Counted from the stretch's first letter, positions 9,157 to 18,422 are shown. The stretch: 44,512 bases of DNA from Hyphomicrobiales bacterium (GCA_024224595.1 JAAENI010000468.1:1-44512), one strand, 5' to 3'. The notes: generated from the sequence alone by a model not told the origin. Program-made: numbers and translations.

Positions 9157-10488
9157 ATGCTAGGTCTTCAACAACAACTACAAGCAGTCGAACTTGGTTG
9201 GGATTTTTATATTCCTGTACTTATATTTGTCGTATTTATTGCACTCGCAATTCCCATCTGGGCGGCAATAGGTTCAGCAGTAATTGTCATGCTTTTGATG
9301 TCGGAAGTATTGCCACTTTCCCTGGTAGGTGAATCCCTGTTTGATGGCATTGATGCATTTGCCCTCACAGCCGTGCCATTGTTCATTCTGACTGGGGATG
9401 TGTTGGTTCGCACAGGACTCAGTCGAAAATTTCTGGATGTAGCCGAAGCCCTTACCTGCTTTGCCAAAGGAGGATTTGGTTCGGCCACGGTGCTGGTCTG
9501 CGGTATGTTTGCCGCGATCTCTGGTTCAGATGCGGCCGGAGCGGCAGCGGTCGGTCGCATGACCATTGCACGCCTGGTTGAAAGCGGATATCCAAGACCC
9601 TATGCCTGCGCTCTGGTAGCCGCAGGTGCATGCACTGGAGTGTTGATTCCACCCTCAATTGCCTACATTATCATTGGCCTGGTGCTTGGAGTATCCGCCT
9701 CGACTTTGTTCCTGGCAGCACTCATCCCCGGCCTAGCCATTCTGGCATCTATTCTGATCACCAATTTGATCGTCAATCGCTTTTATTCATATGAAGGTGG
9801 AGGTCAGATGACCTTTGGTGAGTGGGGAACTCGCTTGTGGCAAGCAATCCGATCCGGTTGGTACGCGTTTCTGGTACCCGGCATTATTTTCTACGGAATT
9901 TTTTCGGGTCGCCTGACACCAACCGAAGCAGGAGCCACAGCGGTTATTGTCACTATTATCATGGGCTTTATCCTGAAAACACTAAAACTGTCAGATTTTC
10001 CGGCAATGCTTGTCAGTTCTGCTAAGGTGAATGGGGTCATATTGCCAATCATAGCCTTTTCACTTCCGCTCGCCCAGACGCTTGCAGCGCTTGGTGTTCC
10101 GCAAGGTTTTGTATTTACAATCACCTCGTTCACAGAAAACCCATACATTTTGATATTGCTGATGATCGGTATTCTGATCGCGGCAGGATGCGTGATGGAG
10201 ACGACGCCCAATATTGTCATTCTGGCGCCCATTCTCAAGCCACTGGCGGATAACATTGGCATGAATGAAATTCAATTCTGCATCATGATGATTACTGCGT
10301 TAGGTGTAGGGTTTATCACCCCACCTCTTGGTTTGAATTTGTTCGTTGTGTCAGGAATATCCGGTGAATCCATCCTCAAGATTACCACACGGGTTGGACC
10401 TTTCGTTCTATGCATGTTGATCGTTGTGTTGCTTATTGCCTATATACCGACTGTCTCAACATACATGCTTCCAGACATACTTAAATAG
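9157..10488 (+). CDS. TRAP transporter large permease subunit (DctM family)
   Basis: A 443-aa, highly hydrophobic protein with about a dozen membrane helices and the DctM signatures: FALTAVPLFILTGDVLVRTGLSRKF, ISGSDAAGAAAVGRMTI, GACTGVLIPPSIAYIIIG, and VGFITPPLGLNLFVVSGI near the C-terminus. It forms the ion-coupled translocation path with the DctQ subunit. It is followed after 11 bp by the HisD-like gene with a clear AGGAGA Shine-Dalgarno, showing that transport and catabolism are in one operon. Confidence 0.95.
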   Translation: MLGLQQQLQAVELGWDFYIPVLIFVVFIALAIPIWAAIGSAVIVMLLMSEVLPLSLVGESLFDGIDAFALTAVPLFILTGDVLVRTGLSRKFLDVAEALTCFAKGGFGSATVLVCGMFAAISGSDAAGAAAVGRMTIARLVESGYPRPYACALVAAGACTGVLIPPSIAYIIIGLVLGVSASTLFLAALIPGLAILASILITNLIVNRFYSYEGGGQMTFGEWGTRLWQAIRSGWYAFLVPGIIFYGIFSGRLTPTEAGATAVIVTIIMGFILKTLKLSDFPAMLVSSAKVNGVILPIIAFSLPLAQTLAALGVPQGFVFTITSFTENPYILILLMIGILIAAGCVMETTPNIVILAPILKPLADNIGMNEIQFCIMMITALGVGFITPPLGLNLFVVSGISGESILKITTRVGPFVLCMLIVVLLIAYIPTVSTYMLPDILK

Positions 10489-10499
10489 GAGAAAATCGA

Positions 10500-11807
10500 A
10501 TGCCTGTTGAATACCTGAAAAAGGCTGATCTACATTCAAAAAGTGACGCCACTGACGTAAGTGAAATAGTTCAGGGTATTTTGTCGGATATCGAAAATGG
10601 CGGAGATGAGGTTGATCTTGCTTACGCCAAGAAATTTGACAAATATGACGGCAATATTGAATTGAGCAAAGCTGAAATTGAGGCTGCCTGTGACCTGGTA
10701 CCTCAACAGCTAAAAGACGATATTCGCTTCGCCCAGGACAATGTGCGCAGGTTTGCAGAAGCACAAAAACAAACGATTGGTGACTTCGAACTTGAAATAG
10801 CGCCGGGTTTTATTGCTGGTCAAAAAAGTATTCCTGTTTCTTCAGCAGGTTGTTATGTACCAGGTGGCAGGTATTCCCATGTCGCTTCAGCGATAATGAC
10901 CGTCACTACTGCTAAAGTCGCTGGATGCGATCATATTGTCACCTGTTCACCTCCCCGCCCCGATATCGGCATTGCTCCTGCCATCATCTACGCAGCCCAT
11001 ATATCTGGAACCGACAAAATACTCGCGCTAGGTGGCGTCCAGGGTGTTGCAGCTATGGCCTTCGGCCTGTTTGGCCTGCCCAAGGCCAATATCCTTGTCG
11101 GACCGGGAAATCAGTTTGTCGCCGAAGCCAAACGTATTCTGTTTGGTCGTCTAGGCATTGACATGATTGCCGGACCAACCGACAGTTTGATATTAGCCGA
11201 TTTAACTGCCGATCCCAAAATTGTCGCGGCTGATCTGGTTGGCCAGGCCGAACATGGCTATAATTCGCCGGTCTGGCTGGTAACCAACGACCGCCCACTT
11301 GCAGAAGAGGTAATGCGCCTGGTACCGGACCTGATCGCTGACCTGCCGGAAGTCAATGGCACCAATGCCGCCGCCGCATGGAGTGATTATGCGGAAGTGA
11401 TTTTGTGCGATAATCGAGAGGAAATGGCAGCAACTTCTGATGATTATGCGCCTGAACATTTGACTGTCCAGGCACAGGATCCTCAATGGTGGCTTGAGCG
11501 TTTGAGTTGTTACGGTTCACTTTTTCTTGGTGAGGAGACGACAGTTGCTTTTGGCGACAAGGCCTCGGGAACCAATCACGTTTTACCAACATCTGGTGCC
11601 GCAAGTTATACTGGCGGTCTTTCGGTGCACAAATTCATGAAAATGGTCACGTGGCAAAAAGCCACTCGTGAAGGTTCCAAAGCTGTTGCCGAAGCTACTG
11701 CGCGCATTTCCCGCCTCGAAGGCATGGAAGGGCATGCGCGCACAGCAGATATTCGCCTGAAAAAATATTTCCCCGATCAAAAATTCGACCTTAGTTCCAA
11801 TGGCTGA
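10500..11807 (+). CDS. hpsN: HisD-family dehydrogenase, probable sulfopropanediol 3-dehydrogenase
   Basis: A 435-aa member of the histidinol dehydrogenase fold, with CYVPGGRYSHVASAIMT, GPGNQFVAEAKR, GPTDSLILAD, the metal/active-site AEHG motif near residue 260, APEHLTVQ and GTNHVLPTSGAASYTGGLSVHKF. True hisD is normally biosynthetic. Here the gene sits between a TRAP transporter and a sulfo-lyase pair, the setting of HpsN, the NAD-dependent enzyme that oxidises (R)-DHPS in two steps to (R)-3-sulfolactate (known from Cupriavidus pinatubonensis). The functional call therefore rests on context plus family. Its last 8 bp overlap the next gene, so the two are translationally coupled. Confidence 0.75.
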   Translation: MPVEYLKKADLHSKSDATDVSEIVQGILSDIENGGDEVDLAYAKKFDKYDGNIELSKAEIEAACDLVPQQLKDDIRFAQDNVRRFAEAQKQTIGDFELEIAPGFIAGQKSIPVSSAGCYVPGGRYSHVASAIMTVTTAKVAGCDHIVTCSPPRPDIGIAPAIIYAAHISGTDKILALGGVQGVAAMAFGLFGLPKANILVGPGNQFVAEAKRILFGRLGIDMIAGPTDSLILADLTADPKIVAADLVGQAEHGYNSPVWLVTNDRPLAEEVMRLVPDLIADLPEVNGTNAAAAWSDYAEVILCDNREEMAATSDDYAPEHLTVQAQDPQWWLERLSCYGSLFLGEETTVAFGDKASGTNHVLPTSGAASYTGGLSVHKFMKMVTWQKATREGSKAVAEATARISRLEGMEGHARTADIRLKKYFPDQKFDLSSNG

Positions 11808-12576
11808 ACCAATTTTATCCAATTCCAATAACTTGTTCGCCCTTGCGGGCAAAACTGCGTGTGTGACCGGAGCCAGTTCAGGTCTGGGTCGTCATGCCGC
11901 AACTTTTCTTGCCCTCAACGGAGCGCGCGTGATTGGTGTCGCGCGTCGTGAACAGGAACTAAAAAACTGGCAGTCATCTATATCTGCTGACACCCACATC
12001 GTAGTAGCTGACCTGTCAAAGCGCAACAACCTGAAACAAACTGTCGACGCCGTCGACCAGGCATTCGGCCCACCCGATATCCTGATCAATGCTGCGGGTA
12101 TCAATACCAGACAGACCGCTGGCGATGTGACTGATGAAGGCTGGAATTTAACAATCGATCTCAATTTGTCTGCCCCGTTTTTTCTGGCCCAGCATTTTGC
12201 TAGGGAAATGAAAAACAGGGAATGGGGCCGTATTGTGAACTTTGCATCTTTGCAAAGTTTTCGCGCCTTTCCCGGCGGTATCGCCTATGGAGCCAGCAAG
12301 GCGGGGATTGTCCAATTGACCCGCGCGATGGCTGAAGCCTGGTCACCCTTTGGTGTCAATGCCAATGCTATTGCCCCGGGATTTTTTAAAACCGAACTGA
12401 CATCGGCCGTATTCGATGACCCTGATAGAGCTGCTCGCAATGCAGCCCAAACTTGTTGCGGAAGGAATGGAGTTGTTGGGGACCTGGACGGCCCTCTTCA
12501 ATTTTTGTGTTCGGATGCCTCCGCCTATGTCACAGGTCAAATACTCAGTGTTGATGGAGGCTATACAGCAAAATGA
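11800..12576 (+). CDS. SDR-family oxidoreductase, probable DHPS 2-dehydrogenase
   Basis: A 258-aa classical short-chain dehydrogenase: cofactor loop GASSGLGRH, NAAGIN, catalytic SLQSF serine and YGASKAG Tyr-Lys pair, and the SVDGGYTAK C-terminus. It resembles gluconate 5-dehydrogenase-type SDRs. It overlaps hpsN by 8 bp and the next dehydrogenase by 4 bp. In characterised DHPS clusters two further dehydrogenases (HpsO and HpsP) interconvert (S)- and (R)-DHPS through the 2-oxo compound. This SDR and the following zinc enzyme are the obvious candidates, though which is which cannot be decided here. Confidence 0.8.
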   Translation: MAEPILSNSNNLFALAGKTACVTGASSGLGRHAATFLALNGARVIGVARREQELKNWQSSISADTHIVVADLSKRNNLKQTVDAVDQAFGPPDILINAAGINTRQTAGDVTDEGWNLTIDLNLSAPFFLAQHFAREMKNREWGRIVNFASLQSFRAFPGGIAYGASKAGIVQLTRAMAEAWSPFGVNANAIAPGFFKTELTSAVFDDPDRAARNAAQTCCGRNGVVGDLDGPLQFLCSDASAYVTGQILSVDGGYTAK

Positions 12577-13562
12577 AAGCACTTATCTATACTGGCCCCC
12601 AAAGTCTGGCTTATGGCGAAGCTGACAAACCTCAACCCGGGGAAAATGAACACCTGATCAAAATCGACAGTGTCGGGATCTGCGGATCAGATATGCACGC
12701 TTTCTTGGGTCATGATGACAGGCGCCCTGCCCCGTTGATCCTTGGACATGAAGTTGCAGGCACTATTGAAGGTGGTGATAACGACGGATGTCGGGTAACG
12801 GTCAATCCACTTGTTACCTGTGGCCACTGCCAAGCCTGCACATCCGCACGTGATAATTTGTGCCCTGACCGACAAATCATTTCCATGCCACCGCGTGAAG
12901 GTGGATTTGCGCAGTATGTTACAATTCCTGCTTCAAATATTGTGCATGTACCCAATTCGTTCTCACTGGAAAAAGCAAGCTTGGCAGAACCAGTTGCATG
13001 TGGCTGGCATGCGGTACGCCTGGCTCAATCTGCACTTAACAGGGATATGTCAAACATATGTGCGATCATTATTGGCGGTGGTGCAATAGGAGTTGGGGCA
13101 GCTTTGTCACTGGCCTGTGTTGGCGTTAAAGATATCAATATTCTGGAACCCAACGAAAACCGTCGACGATTCATTTCTGCAACAACAGGCCTGCCGGTCA
13201 TCAAACCGGAGGATTGGAAGAATTCGAACACTGCTGATCTGGTTATTGACGCTGTAGGATTGGAACAAACCCGAAAATCTGCCTGCAAGATAGTTATGCC
13301 GGGCGGTGTCATTGCACATATCGGTCTTGGCTCGCCGGAAGGCGGCCTTGATATCCGGCGCATGACCCTTCAGGAAATTACTTTCTTTGGAACATATACC
13401 TATACCGCTGAAGACTTTCGGGCCACCGCTGAGGCGATGTTCCAAAACAAACTCGGTTCGCTGGACTGGTACGAAACACGTCCTCTCTCCCAAGGTGCGG
13501 TTGCTTTTGTTGACATCCTGCAAGGCACTGTCCCGGCATCTAAAATTATTCTCAAACCCTGA
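12573..13562 (+). CDS. Zinc-dependent medium-chain alcohol dehydrogenase
   Basis: A 329-aa MDR-family enzyme. Catalytic zinc region is GICGSDMHAF and LGHEVAG. The structural zinc loop is CGHCQACTSARDNLC (C-x2-C-x2-C-x7-C). The Rossmann turn reads IIIGGGAIGVGAAL. It resembles L-idonate/threonine dehydrogenase-type polyol enzymes. Overlap by ATGA with the SDR indicates translational coupling. Most likely it works with the SDR as the second partner of the DHPS stereo-inversion pair (HpsO/HpsP role). Specificity is inferred from context only. Confidence 0.8.
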   Translation: MKALIYTGPQSLAYGEADKPQPGENEHLIKIDSVGICGSDMHAFLGHDDRRPAPLILGHEVAGTIEGGDNDGCRVTVNPLVTCGHCQACTSARDNLCPDRQIISMPPREGGFAQYVTIPASNIVHVPNSFSLEKASLAEPVACGWHAVRLAQSALNRDMSNICAIIIGGGAIGVGAALSLACVGVKDINILEPNENRRRFISATTGLPVIKPEDWKNSNTADLVIDAVGLEQTRKSACKIVMPGGVIAHIGLGSPEGGLDIRRMTLQEITFFGTYTYTAEDFRATAEAMFQNKLGSLDWYETRPLSQGAVAFVDILQGTVPASKIILKP

Positions 13563-13576
13563 CACAAGGAATTAAG

Positions 13577-13867
13577 ATGACTGAAATACCTCACCTTCTG
13601 GTCCATGACCACGACGATAGCGTTGGCGTTGTTGTGATCGAAGGACTCCTGGCCAACACTGATATGCTGGTCTGCGTAACACACGACAATTCCACATTTC
13701 GCCTGACATGCAGTGAAGATGTGCCGATTGGCCATAAAGTGGCTCTCAAAGATATGAAAGCGGGCGATACGGTTTTCAAATACGGAGAGGATATTGGCAT
13801 AATGAAAGCCGACGTCAAAAAAGGCGAACATTTACACATTCAAAATTGCAAAACAAAACGCTGGTAA
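13577..13867 (+). CDS. suyA: (2R)-sulfolactate sulfo-lyase small subunit
   Basis: A 96-aa SAF-domain protein equivalent to the N-terminal part of UxaA/altronate dehydratase, encoded separately. Motifs: [38 protein letters not shown] and the terminal NCKTKRW. The separate small subunit and the VGVVV variant fit SuyA rather than altronate dehydratase. With SuyB it removes sulfite from 3-sulfolactate, giving pyruvate. It has a good Shine-Dalgarno (AAGGAATTAAG) and lies 11 bp before suyB. A sugar-acid dehydratase small subunit is the alternative. Confidence 0.75.
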   Translation: MTEIPHLLVHDHDDSVGVVVIEGLLANTDMLVCVTHDNSTFRLTCSEDVPIGHKVALKDMKAGDTVFKYGEDIGIMKADVKKGEHLHIQNCKTKRW

Positions 13868-13878
13868 GGTACACCGAT

Positions 13879-15057
13879 ATGACTGACTTTTCAAAAATTA
13901 CAATCCAGGGTTATCGGCGTGAAAATGACCGTGTTGGCGTTCGCAACCACGTGTTGATCCTGCCGCTGGATGATATATCAAATGCTGCTTGTGAAGCGGT
14001 GGCAAATAACATCAAAGGAACGATGGCGATTCCCCATGCCTATGGCCGTCTTCAGTTTGGTGAAGATCTGGATATCCATTTCCGCACTATCATCGGCACC
14101 GGCGCCAATCCAAATGTTGCAGCGGTGGTGGTAATTGGTATTGAGCCGGGCTGGACCAAAAAAGTTGTCGACGGCATCGCTTTGACCGGTAAACCCGTTG
14201 TTGGATTTTCGATTGAACAAAATGGCGACCTGAAAACCATAATGGATGCCTCACGCGCCGCCAAGGACATGGTCCATTTCGCTTCTGAACTGCAACGCGA
14301 AGAATGCTCAATCACTGATTTGTGGATTTCAACCAAATGTGGTGAATCCGATACAACAACCGGGCTTGGCTCCTGCCCTACCGTCGGCAATATGTATGAC
14401 AAATTACTGCCCCATGGAATCTATGGTTGTTTTGGTGAAACTTCCGAAATCACAGGTGCCGAACACATTTGCCAGAAACGAGCAATCAATGAAGAAGTTG
14501 GTGAACGCTGGCACAAAATGTGGAAAGCCTATCAGGATGATGTAATTTTCGCGCACCAAACCGATGATTTGTCAGATAGTCAGCCAACCAAAGGTAACAT
14601 TGAAGGCGGATTGACCACAATTGAGGAAAAAGCTCTCGGTAACCTGGAAAAAATTGGCCGCACGTCCCAGTTCATTGATATTCTTGAACCTGCCGAAGCG
14701 CCTGAATCGGGTAAAGGATTGTACTTCATGGACAGTTCATCAGCAGCGGCGGAATGCGTGACTTTGATGGCGGCCGGTGGATATGTATTACATACATTCC
14801 CAACCGGTCAGGGCAATGTCATTGGTAATCCCATCGTACCGGTTATCAAGATCACGGCAAATCCACGTACAATTCGTACGATGAGTGAACATGTCGATGT
14901 TGATGTATCGGGTATTTTACGACGTGACATGACCATAGACCAGGCCGGTGATGAGCTGATAGAAATGATCCGCCGCACTTCGAACGGTCGTAACACCGCT
15001 TCAGAAGCGCTCGGTCATCGGGAATTTTCGATGACCAAAATGTATCGAAGCGCTTGA
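13879..15057 (+). CDS. suyB: (2R)-sulfolactate sulfo-lyase large subunit
   Basis: About 392 aa when started at MTDFSKI (ATG at 13879, 11 bp after suyA); the ORF-track start at 13846 lies inside suyA. The sequence is UxaA C-terminal family: [41 protein letters not shown], the [19 protein letters not shown] motif, [18 protein letters not shown], and [19 protein letters not shown]. The [16 protein letters not shown] version, rather than the CGGSD pattern of altronate and galactarate dehydratases, points to SuyB. It is the last gene of the operon and is followed by a terminator. It supplies pyruvate for growth and releases sulfite; no sulfite oxidase or exporter is visible in this window. Confidence 0.8.
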   Translation: MTDFSKITIQGYRRENDRVGVRNHVLILPLDDISNAACEAVANNIKGTMAIPHAYGRLQFGEDLDIHFRTIIGTGANPNVAAVVVIGIEPGWTKKVVDGIALTGKPVVGFSIEQNGDLKTIMDASRAAKDMVHFASELQREECSITDLWISTKCGESDTTTGLGSCPTVGNMYDKLLPHGIYGCFGETSEITGAEHICQKRAINEEVGERWHKMWKAYQDDVIFAHQTDDLSDSQPTKGNIEGGLTTIEEKALGNLEKIGRTSQFIDILEPAEAPESGKGLYFMDSSSAAAECVTLMAAGGYVLHTFPTGQGNVIGNPIVPVIKITANPRTIRTMSEHVDVDVSGILRRDMTIDQAGDELIEMIRRTSNGRNTASEALGHREFSMTKMYRSA

Positions 15058-15064
15058 ATTTGGT

Positions 15065-15094
15065 CGGGCGGTGCCCCCTCACCGCCCGCCTTTC
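15065..15094 (+). terminator. Rho-independent terminator of the sulfonate operon
   Basis: CGGGCGGTG (15065-15073) and CACCGCCCG (15080-15088) form a perfect 9-bp stem with a CCCCCT loop, followed by CCTTTC. It lies 8 bp after the suyB stop and ends the operon that begins at 7177. Confidence 0.8.
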
Positions 15095-15867
15095 AAATAC
15101 ACCAGCTGGCGCTTGTAGAACACGCATTGAGATGAGACGCAAATCATCACGCGAAGTCTTTGAATTGCCAACTTACCCCGCATGCCAATGGGCAATAACA
15201 GAACATCCTGACATTGAGAATCCATTGAATTCATCCAATAGTCGCCAATCGCGAATACATTCCTTTCGGTTGTCATCCAAATATTAACGCAAATGTGGGC
15301 TGATTTCATTATCAACAATTATGATCTTGAAATCTGATAAGTCGTTTTGCCTCGATTATTAAGAGTCTGTTCAATAATACACAACAGGGTTTGATTTTGC
15401 TTAAATTGTTCAATACCAAGGATATTTTCACAGCTCAGGGTGGTGCCCTTTGCAAGAGAATATTCGCCGATAGTGGGCAATTTGTGCAAAACCCCCATAT
15501 GCAAAACCTAATGGGCGGGCCATATTTTGGTGCTTGTTGGGACAAATCAAGTTTGAAGGCAACCAGCCTGCGGCACTTGATTTGTCCCAATGATCCCTGA
15601 AAATATGACCCGTCAAACCCTGTTGTGTAATCTTGAACAGACTCTTAGTGTCTGACAATTGAACAAAAAGCCTGCGTCAGCAAGAATATTATCAGTTTCC
15701 ATGTCTTCATCCTGAACATTTGATCCGTTATAATTTCGAATGACTAACATATCTGTCAATTATTCAACATTTGCAATCGGTGCGACCACTAGACTGCTGA
15801 TAAAGACAGCCAAAAGGGGTGTGAGCTGCATCGAATGAATAAGCAACAAAGTGTGGATGTTTTGAAC
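15095..15867. other. Gene-free intergenic stretch
   Basis: No convincing gene. The short ORFs here overlap the 284-bp inverted-repeat element at 15362-15645 or lack ribosome-binding sites and recognisable motifs. The rest is unremarkable AT-rich spacer between the convergent sulfonate operon and the iron-dependent alcohol dehydrogenase gene. Confidence 0.6.
15362..15645. repeat. MITE-like element with nested inverted repeats
   Basis: Ends are a roughly 33-bp imperfect inverted repeat (15362-15394 and 15613-15645) containing AGAGTCTGTTCAA and ACACAACAGGGTTTGA. Inside, a long hairpin spans about 15517-15608: arms around GGGACAAATCAAGT are perfectly complementary, and flanking CATATTTT segments continue the pairing imperfectly. 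Two further single copies of the end sequence occur at 18423-18455 and, inverted, at 21012-21043. Confidence 0.75.
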
Positions 15868-16977
15868 TCATTCAAGGATCAGCATTTCAAGGACTTTTTC
15901 TGACGAGCCAATAAAATTCAATCCACGTTCACCAGCAAGTGCATTCGTCAACATGCCCTGCCATTCATCTTTTTGAACACCATAAGATGAAGCTCTTGTG
16001 GAGACTCCTAAACCCGCCAGGAATTGCTCAAGGTTATTTACTCCGGTATCAAGATCAGGACCGAATATGCGTTTCAGATTTTGGTCGCATGCGCTGTCTT
16101 GTCCAATAACGCTAGCCATTATCTTTGGCAGGCTGAATGAGCATGCGAGACCATGGATGATACCATATTTGAGTGTGATGGGATAAGACAGGGAATGGGC
16201 AAGGGCGGTTTTGGTGTTAGAAAATGCTAACCCTGCAAATAGACAGGCTTTGGAAATGCGCGTTCTTAGACCTATATTTTCCAAGTCATCGACAAGTAGC
16301 GGCAGAGCTGAAATCACCTGCGATGCGGCATAGACTGCATAATTGGAGGAAACCGGGTTGGCATTGCGATTCCACAGGCTTTCGAGTGAATGGGACAAAG
16401 CATCAAGTGCTGTGTATATCGTCATTTGCCGTGGCAGACTGCGGGTCAGAGCGGGATCGATCACCGCATGGGTTGGATATAAAGAAGGTCGGGCAAGAGA
16501 ATATTTTTTTTGTGATTTTCCATCCCATACTGTTGCCCAGCGGGTGACTTCGCTGCCGGTGCCTGCCGTGGTTGGCACGGCAATGATCGGGTAGGAAGCC
16601 AGCCGGGTTTCATTTTCGCCGGTTTCAAGAAACTGCTGAACTGGTTCGAACCCCTTGTCAGTAGACGCCAGAACTTTAGCTGTATCAATTACTGAACCAC
16701 CACCCAGCGCAATGATAACCGTGTCTGCGGAAACGGAGTTGGCAAAGGTTTGGCAGTTGTCCCGCAGTGTTTCAAAATCAGGGTTTGGTGTAATATTGTT
16801 GATAACAGATTGTGGTTCGCCAATGCTGGATATCAGGCTTGCTGCAAGCTCGCTGAAATATTTCTCGTCATAAGTGACCAGACAACAGGGTCTGCCTGCA
16901 ACGATACCAGCGATTGCATTTAATGCACCTATTCCAAAAGTAATATTTACCGGATTTTCAAACGTCCACATTTTCAT
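15868..16977 (-). CDS. Iron-containing alcohol dehydrogenase, possibly phosphonate/sulfonate-aldehyde type
   Basis: A group III metal-dependent alcohol dehydrogenase: GGGSVIDTAK nucleotide-binding motif, VPTTAGTGSEVTRWATVWD, metal ligands in AVIDPALT, ALDALSHSLES, ALAHSLSYPI and GIIHGLACSF. The start at MKMWTFENPVNITFG (ATG 16977, 369 aa) is preferred because family members begin here; the ORF allows 18 more residues. The MWTF...NPVNITFG and WATVWD wording resembles the phosphonate-metabolism-associated subfamily (phosphonoacetaldehyde reductase-like). No phosphonate genes are nearby, and it converges on the sulfonate operon, so a sulfo-aldehyde substrate is also conceivable. Family confident, substrate not. 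Confidence 0.8.
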   Translation of the reverse strand: MKMWTFENPVNITFGIGALNAIAGIVAGRPCCLVTYDEKYFSELAASLISSIGEPQSVINNITPNPDFETLRDNCQTFANSVSADTVIIALGGGSVIDTAKVLASTDKGFEPVQQFLETGENETRLASYPIIAVPTTAGTGSEVTRWATVWDGKSQKKYSLARPSLYPTHAVIDPALTRSLPRQMTIYTALDALSHSLESLWNRNANPVSSNYAVYAASQVISALPLLVDDLENIGLRTRISKACLFAGLAFSNTKTALAHSLSYPITLKYGIIHGLACSFSLPKIMASVIGQDSACDQNLKRIFGPDLDTGVNNLEQFLAGLGVSTRASSYGVQKDEWQGMLTNALAGERGLNFIGSSEKVLEMLILE

Positions 16978-17424
16978 TGCAGGTGCAAATTCTCCTGTTC
17001 CATTTTCAGTTCCGGTTTCCCTGGCCGACAATGCTAATTACCGGATAATCTATGTGCATGAACGCAATGGAGAGATCCATTGACGGAAAGTTTTCATACA
17101 ATTTATCTTTCTACAAATATAACAAAAAGAACAGGTTCAATTTGAATAATAATTGCCGCATTTACAACACGGGTCTTCTCATGTAGCCCCCAAACAGGGG
17201 AGGCGTTCTGCATTTGGGCAAGTCTTGTGGGCTGAAATAGTTTTTGACAGCGGATTAATACTATGAGGATTATTGATGTTGGGGTAGCGGGATGAATAAA
17301 ACCTGACTGCCATTTTAATCATAGACTTTATTGTTTGTCACCACGAGTGAAAGCCTGCTTTCAAACCGCTCGTAGTTGAATTGATCGACGAGTAATGACT
17401 GGTTTGGAAGAGGGAGTTTGAAAT
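16978..17424. other. Intergenic spacer without visible gene
   Basis: About 450 bp between the divergent alcohol dehydrogenase and the asparagine-synthase fragment. It contains the promoter regions of both but no clear gene, RNA or repeat by eye. Confidence 0.5.
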
Positions 17425-17685
17425 TTGTGTGGAATTGCCGGTATCATTAGAATTGATGGTGGAGAATCTATCCCGCGTGATGTTGTGAAATACATGACAG
17501 ACGCGATTGTTCATCGTGGGCCTGATGATGAAGGCTTTTTTGAAGTACCTGGGTTATGTCTTGGCTCGCGACGACTTTCTATCATCGACCTTCACAATGG
17601 GACACAACCGGTAGCAAATGAAAAGCAAACGGTTCACGCTGTATTTAATGGTGAACTATTTGATTACCCTGAACGCAGGCTTCAA
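17425..17685 (+). pseudogene. asnB: Asparagine synthase (glutamine-hydrolysing), N-terminal fragment
   Basis: The first roughly 87 codons of a class-II glutamine amidotransferase: start TTG then CGIAGII (the cysteine after the initiator is the nucleophile), AIVHRGPDDEGFF, LGSRRLSIIDLHNGTQPVANE, and VFNGELFDYPE. An AGGGAG Shine-Dalgarno precedes the TTG. Homology stops abruptly near 17685, and the frame then runs into antisense of the neighbouring metallo-hydrolase gene until a stop at 17727. The rest of the glutaminase domain and the whole synthetase domain are missing, so it is a deletion-generated pseudogene. Confidence 0.85.
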
Positions 17686-18334
17686 CTGCAGCAATGGCGG
17701 AGGCTGCCGCCGCGACATCCATGGTAAATGGCAGGTTCATGCTGACAAATGCGATATCGATGTTGGAAAGCGCACGCATCTCGGCGATGTCTTCGGTATC
17801 ACCGGAAATATAAATACGAAAATCACTGATGTTGAGCATATAACCATTGTCGCGCCCTTTGGGATGAAATTTTTCCCGGCCAGCAGTAAAATTATATGCG
17901 GGGATTGCATCGATATTGATACCCAATGATGAAGTTGAGGCACCGTTTGCTATTTTTGATGCCCTGGATTTCAGGTTTGCAGATAATTTGTCGAATACAG
18001 TCGGGTTGGTGATAATTCTGGTCTTGTTAGCCACCAGACCATTGAGCGTTTCCTCTTTGTAGTGGTCGACATGATGGTGGGTGATCAGGAGCAGGTCGGG
18101 GCGCGGATATTTCGCGTATGCTTCGACTTTCCCTACAGGATCACAATAAATTACACCTGCAGGTGTTTCCATAACAAAAGAGGCATGGCTCACCGGATGA
18201 ACAGTGATTGTGCCGGCACTGGTGGTGAATTCATCTTGCGAATGGCTGGCAGCACGCGCAGCAAAAGGCAGAACGAATGTCATTCCCGCTGCGGCGGTTG
18301 ATGTGGCGATAAATCGGCGTCGCGTTTGCGGCAT
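17645..18334 (-). pseudogene. Tat-exported metallo-beta-lactamase-fold hydrolase, C-terminally truncated
   Basis: The start at MPQTRRRFIATST (ATG 18334, with AAGGAGCATACA before it) gives a twin-arginine signal, then an MBL-fold domain of the UlaG/YcaL-like type: ITHHHVDHYKEE (metal-binding HxHxDH), GYMLNISDFRIYISGDTED, and DIAFVSMNLPFTMDVAAAASAIA. Soon after VEA the recognisable sequence ends and the frame continues into antisense of the asnB fragment to a stop at 17645. The last conserved metal-binding histidine region (normally about 20 residues on) is missing, so the enzyme is probably inactive. The junction with asnB lies near 17680. Confidence 0.8.
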
Positions 18335-18422
18335 TGTATGCTCCTTGTTGGTGTGATGTTGAAAACAGTACAATATTCGAGCAATAATTGGGTAATTTCA
18401 CAAATTTTGGACATAAACTTCA

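Noticed and set aside
10500-11807. Biosynthetic histidinol dehydrogenase (hisD)
   Set aside because: The family fits, but there are no histidine genes nearby, and the gene is coupled to a TRAP transporter and a sulfo-lyase, which fits HpsN better.
13577-15057. Altronate or galactarate dehydratase split in two
   Set aside because: Same superfamily, but the [14 protein letters not shown] motif and the separate small subunit with VGVVV favour SuyAB, and there is no uronate pathway gene nearby. It remains the main alternative.
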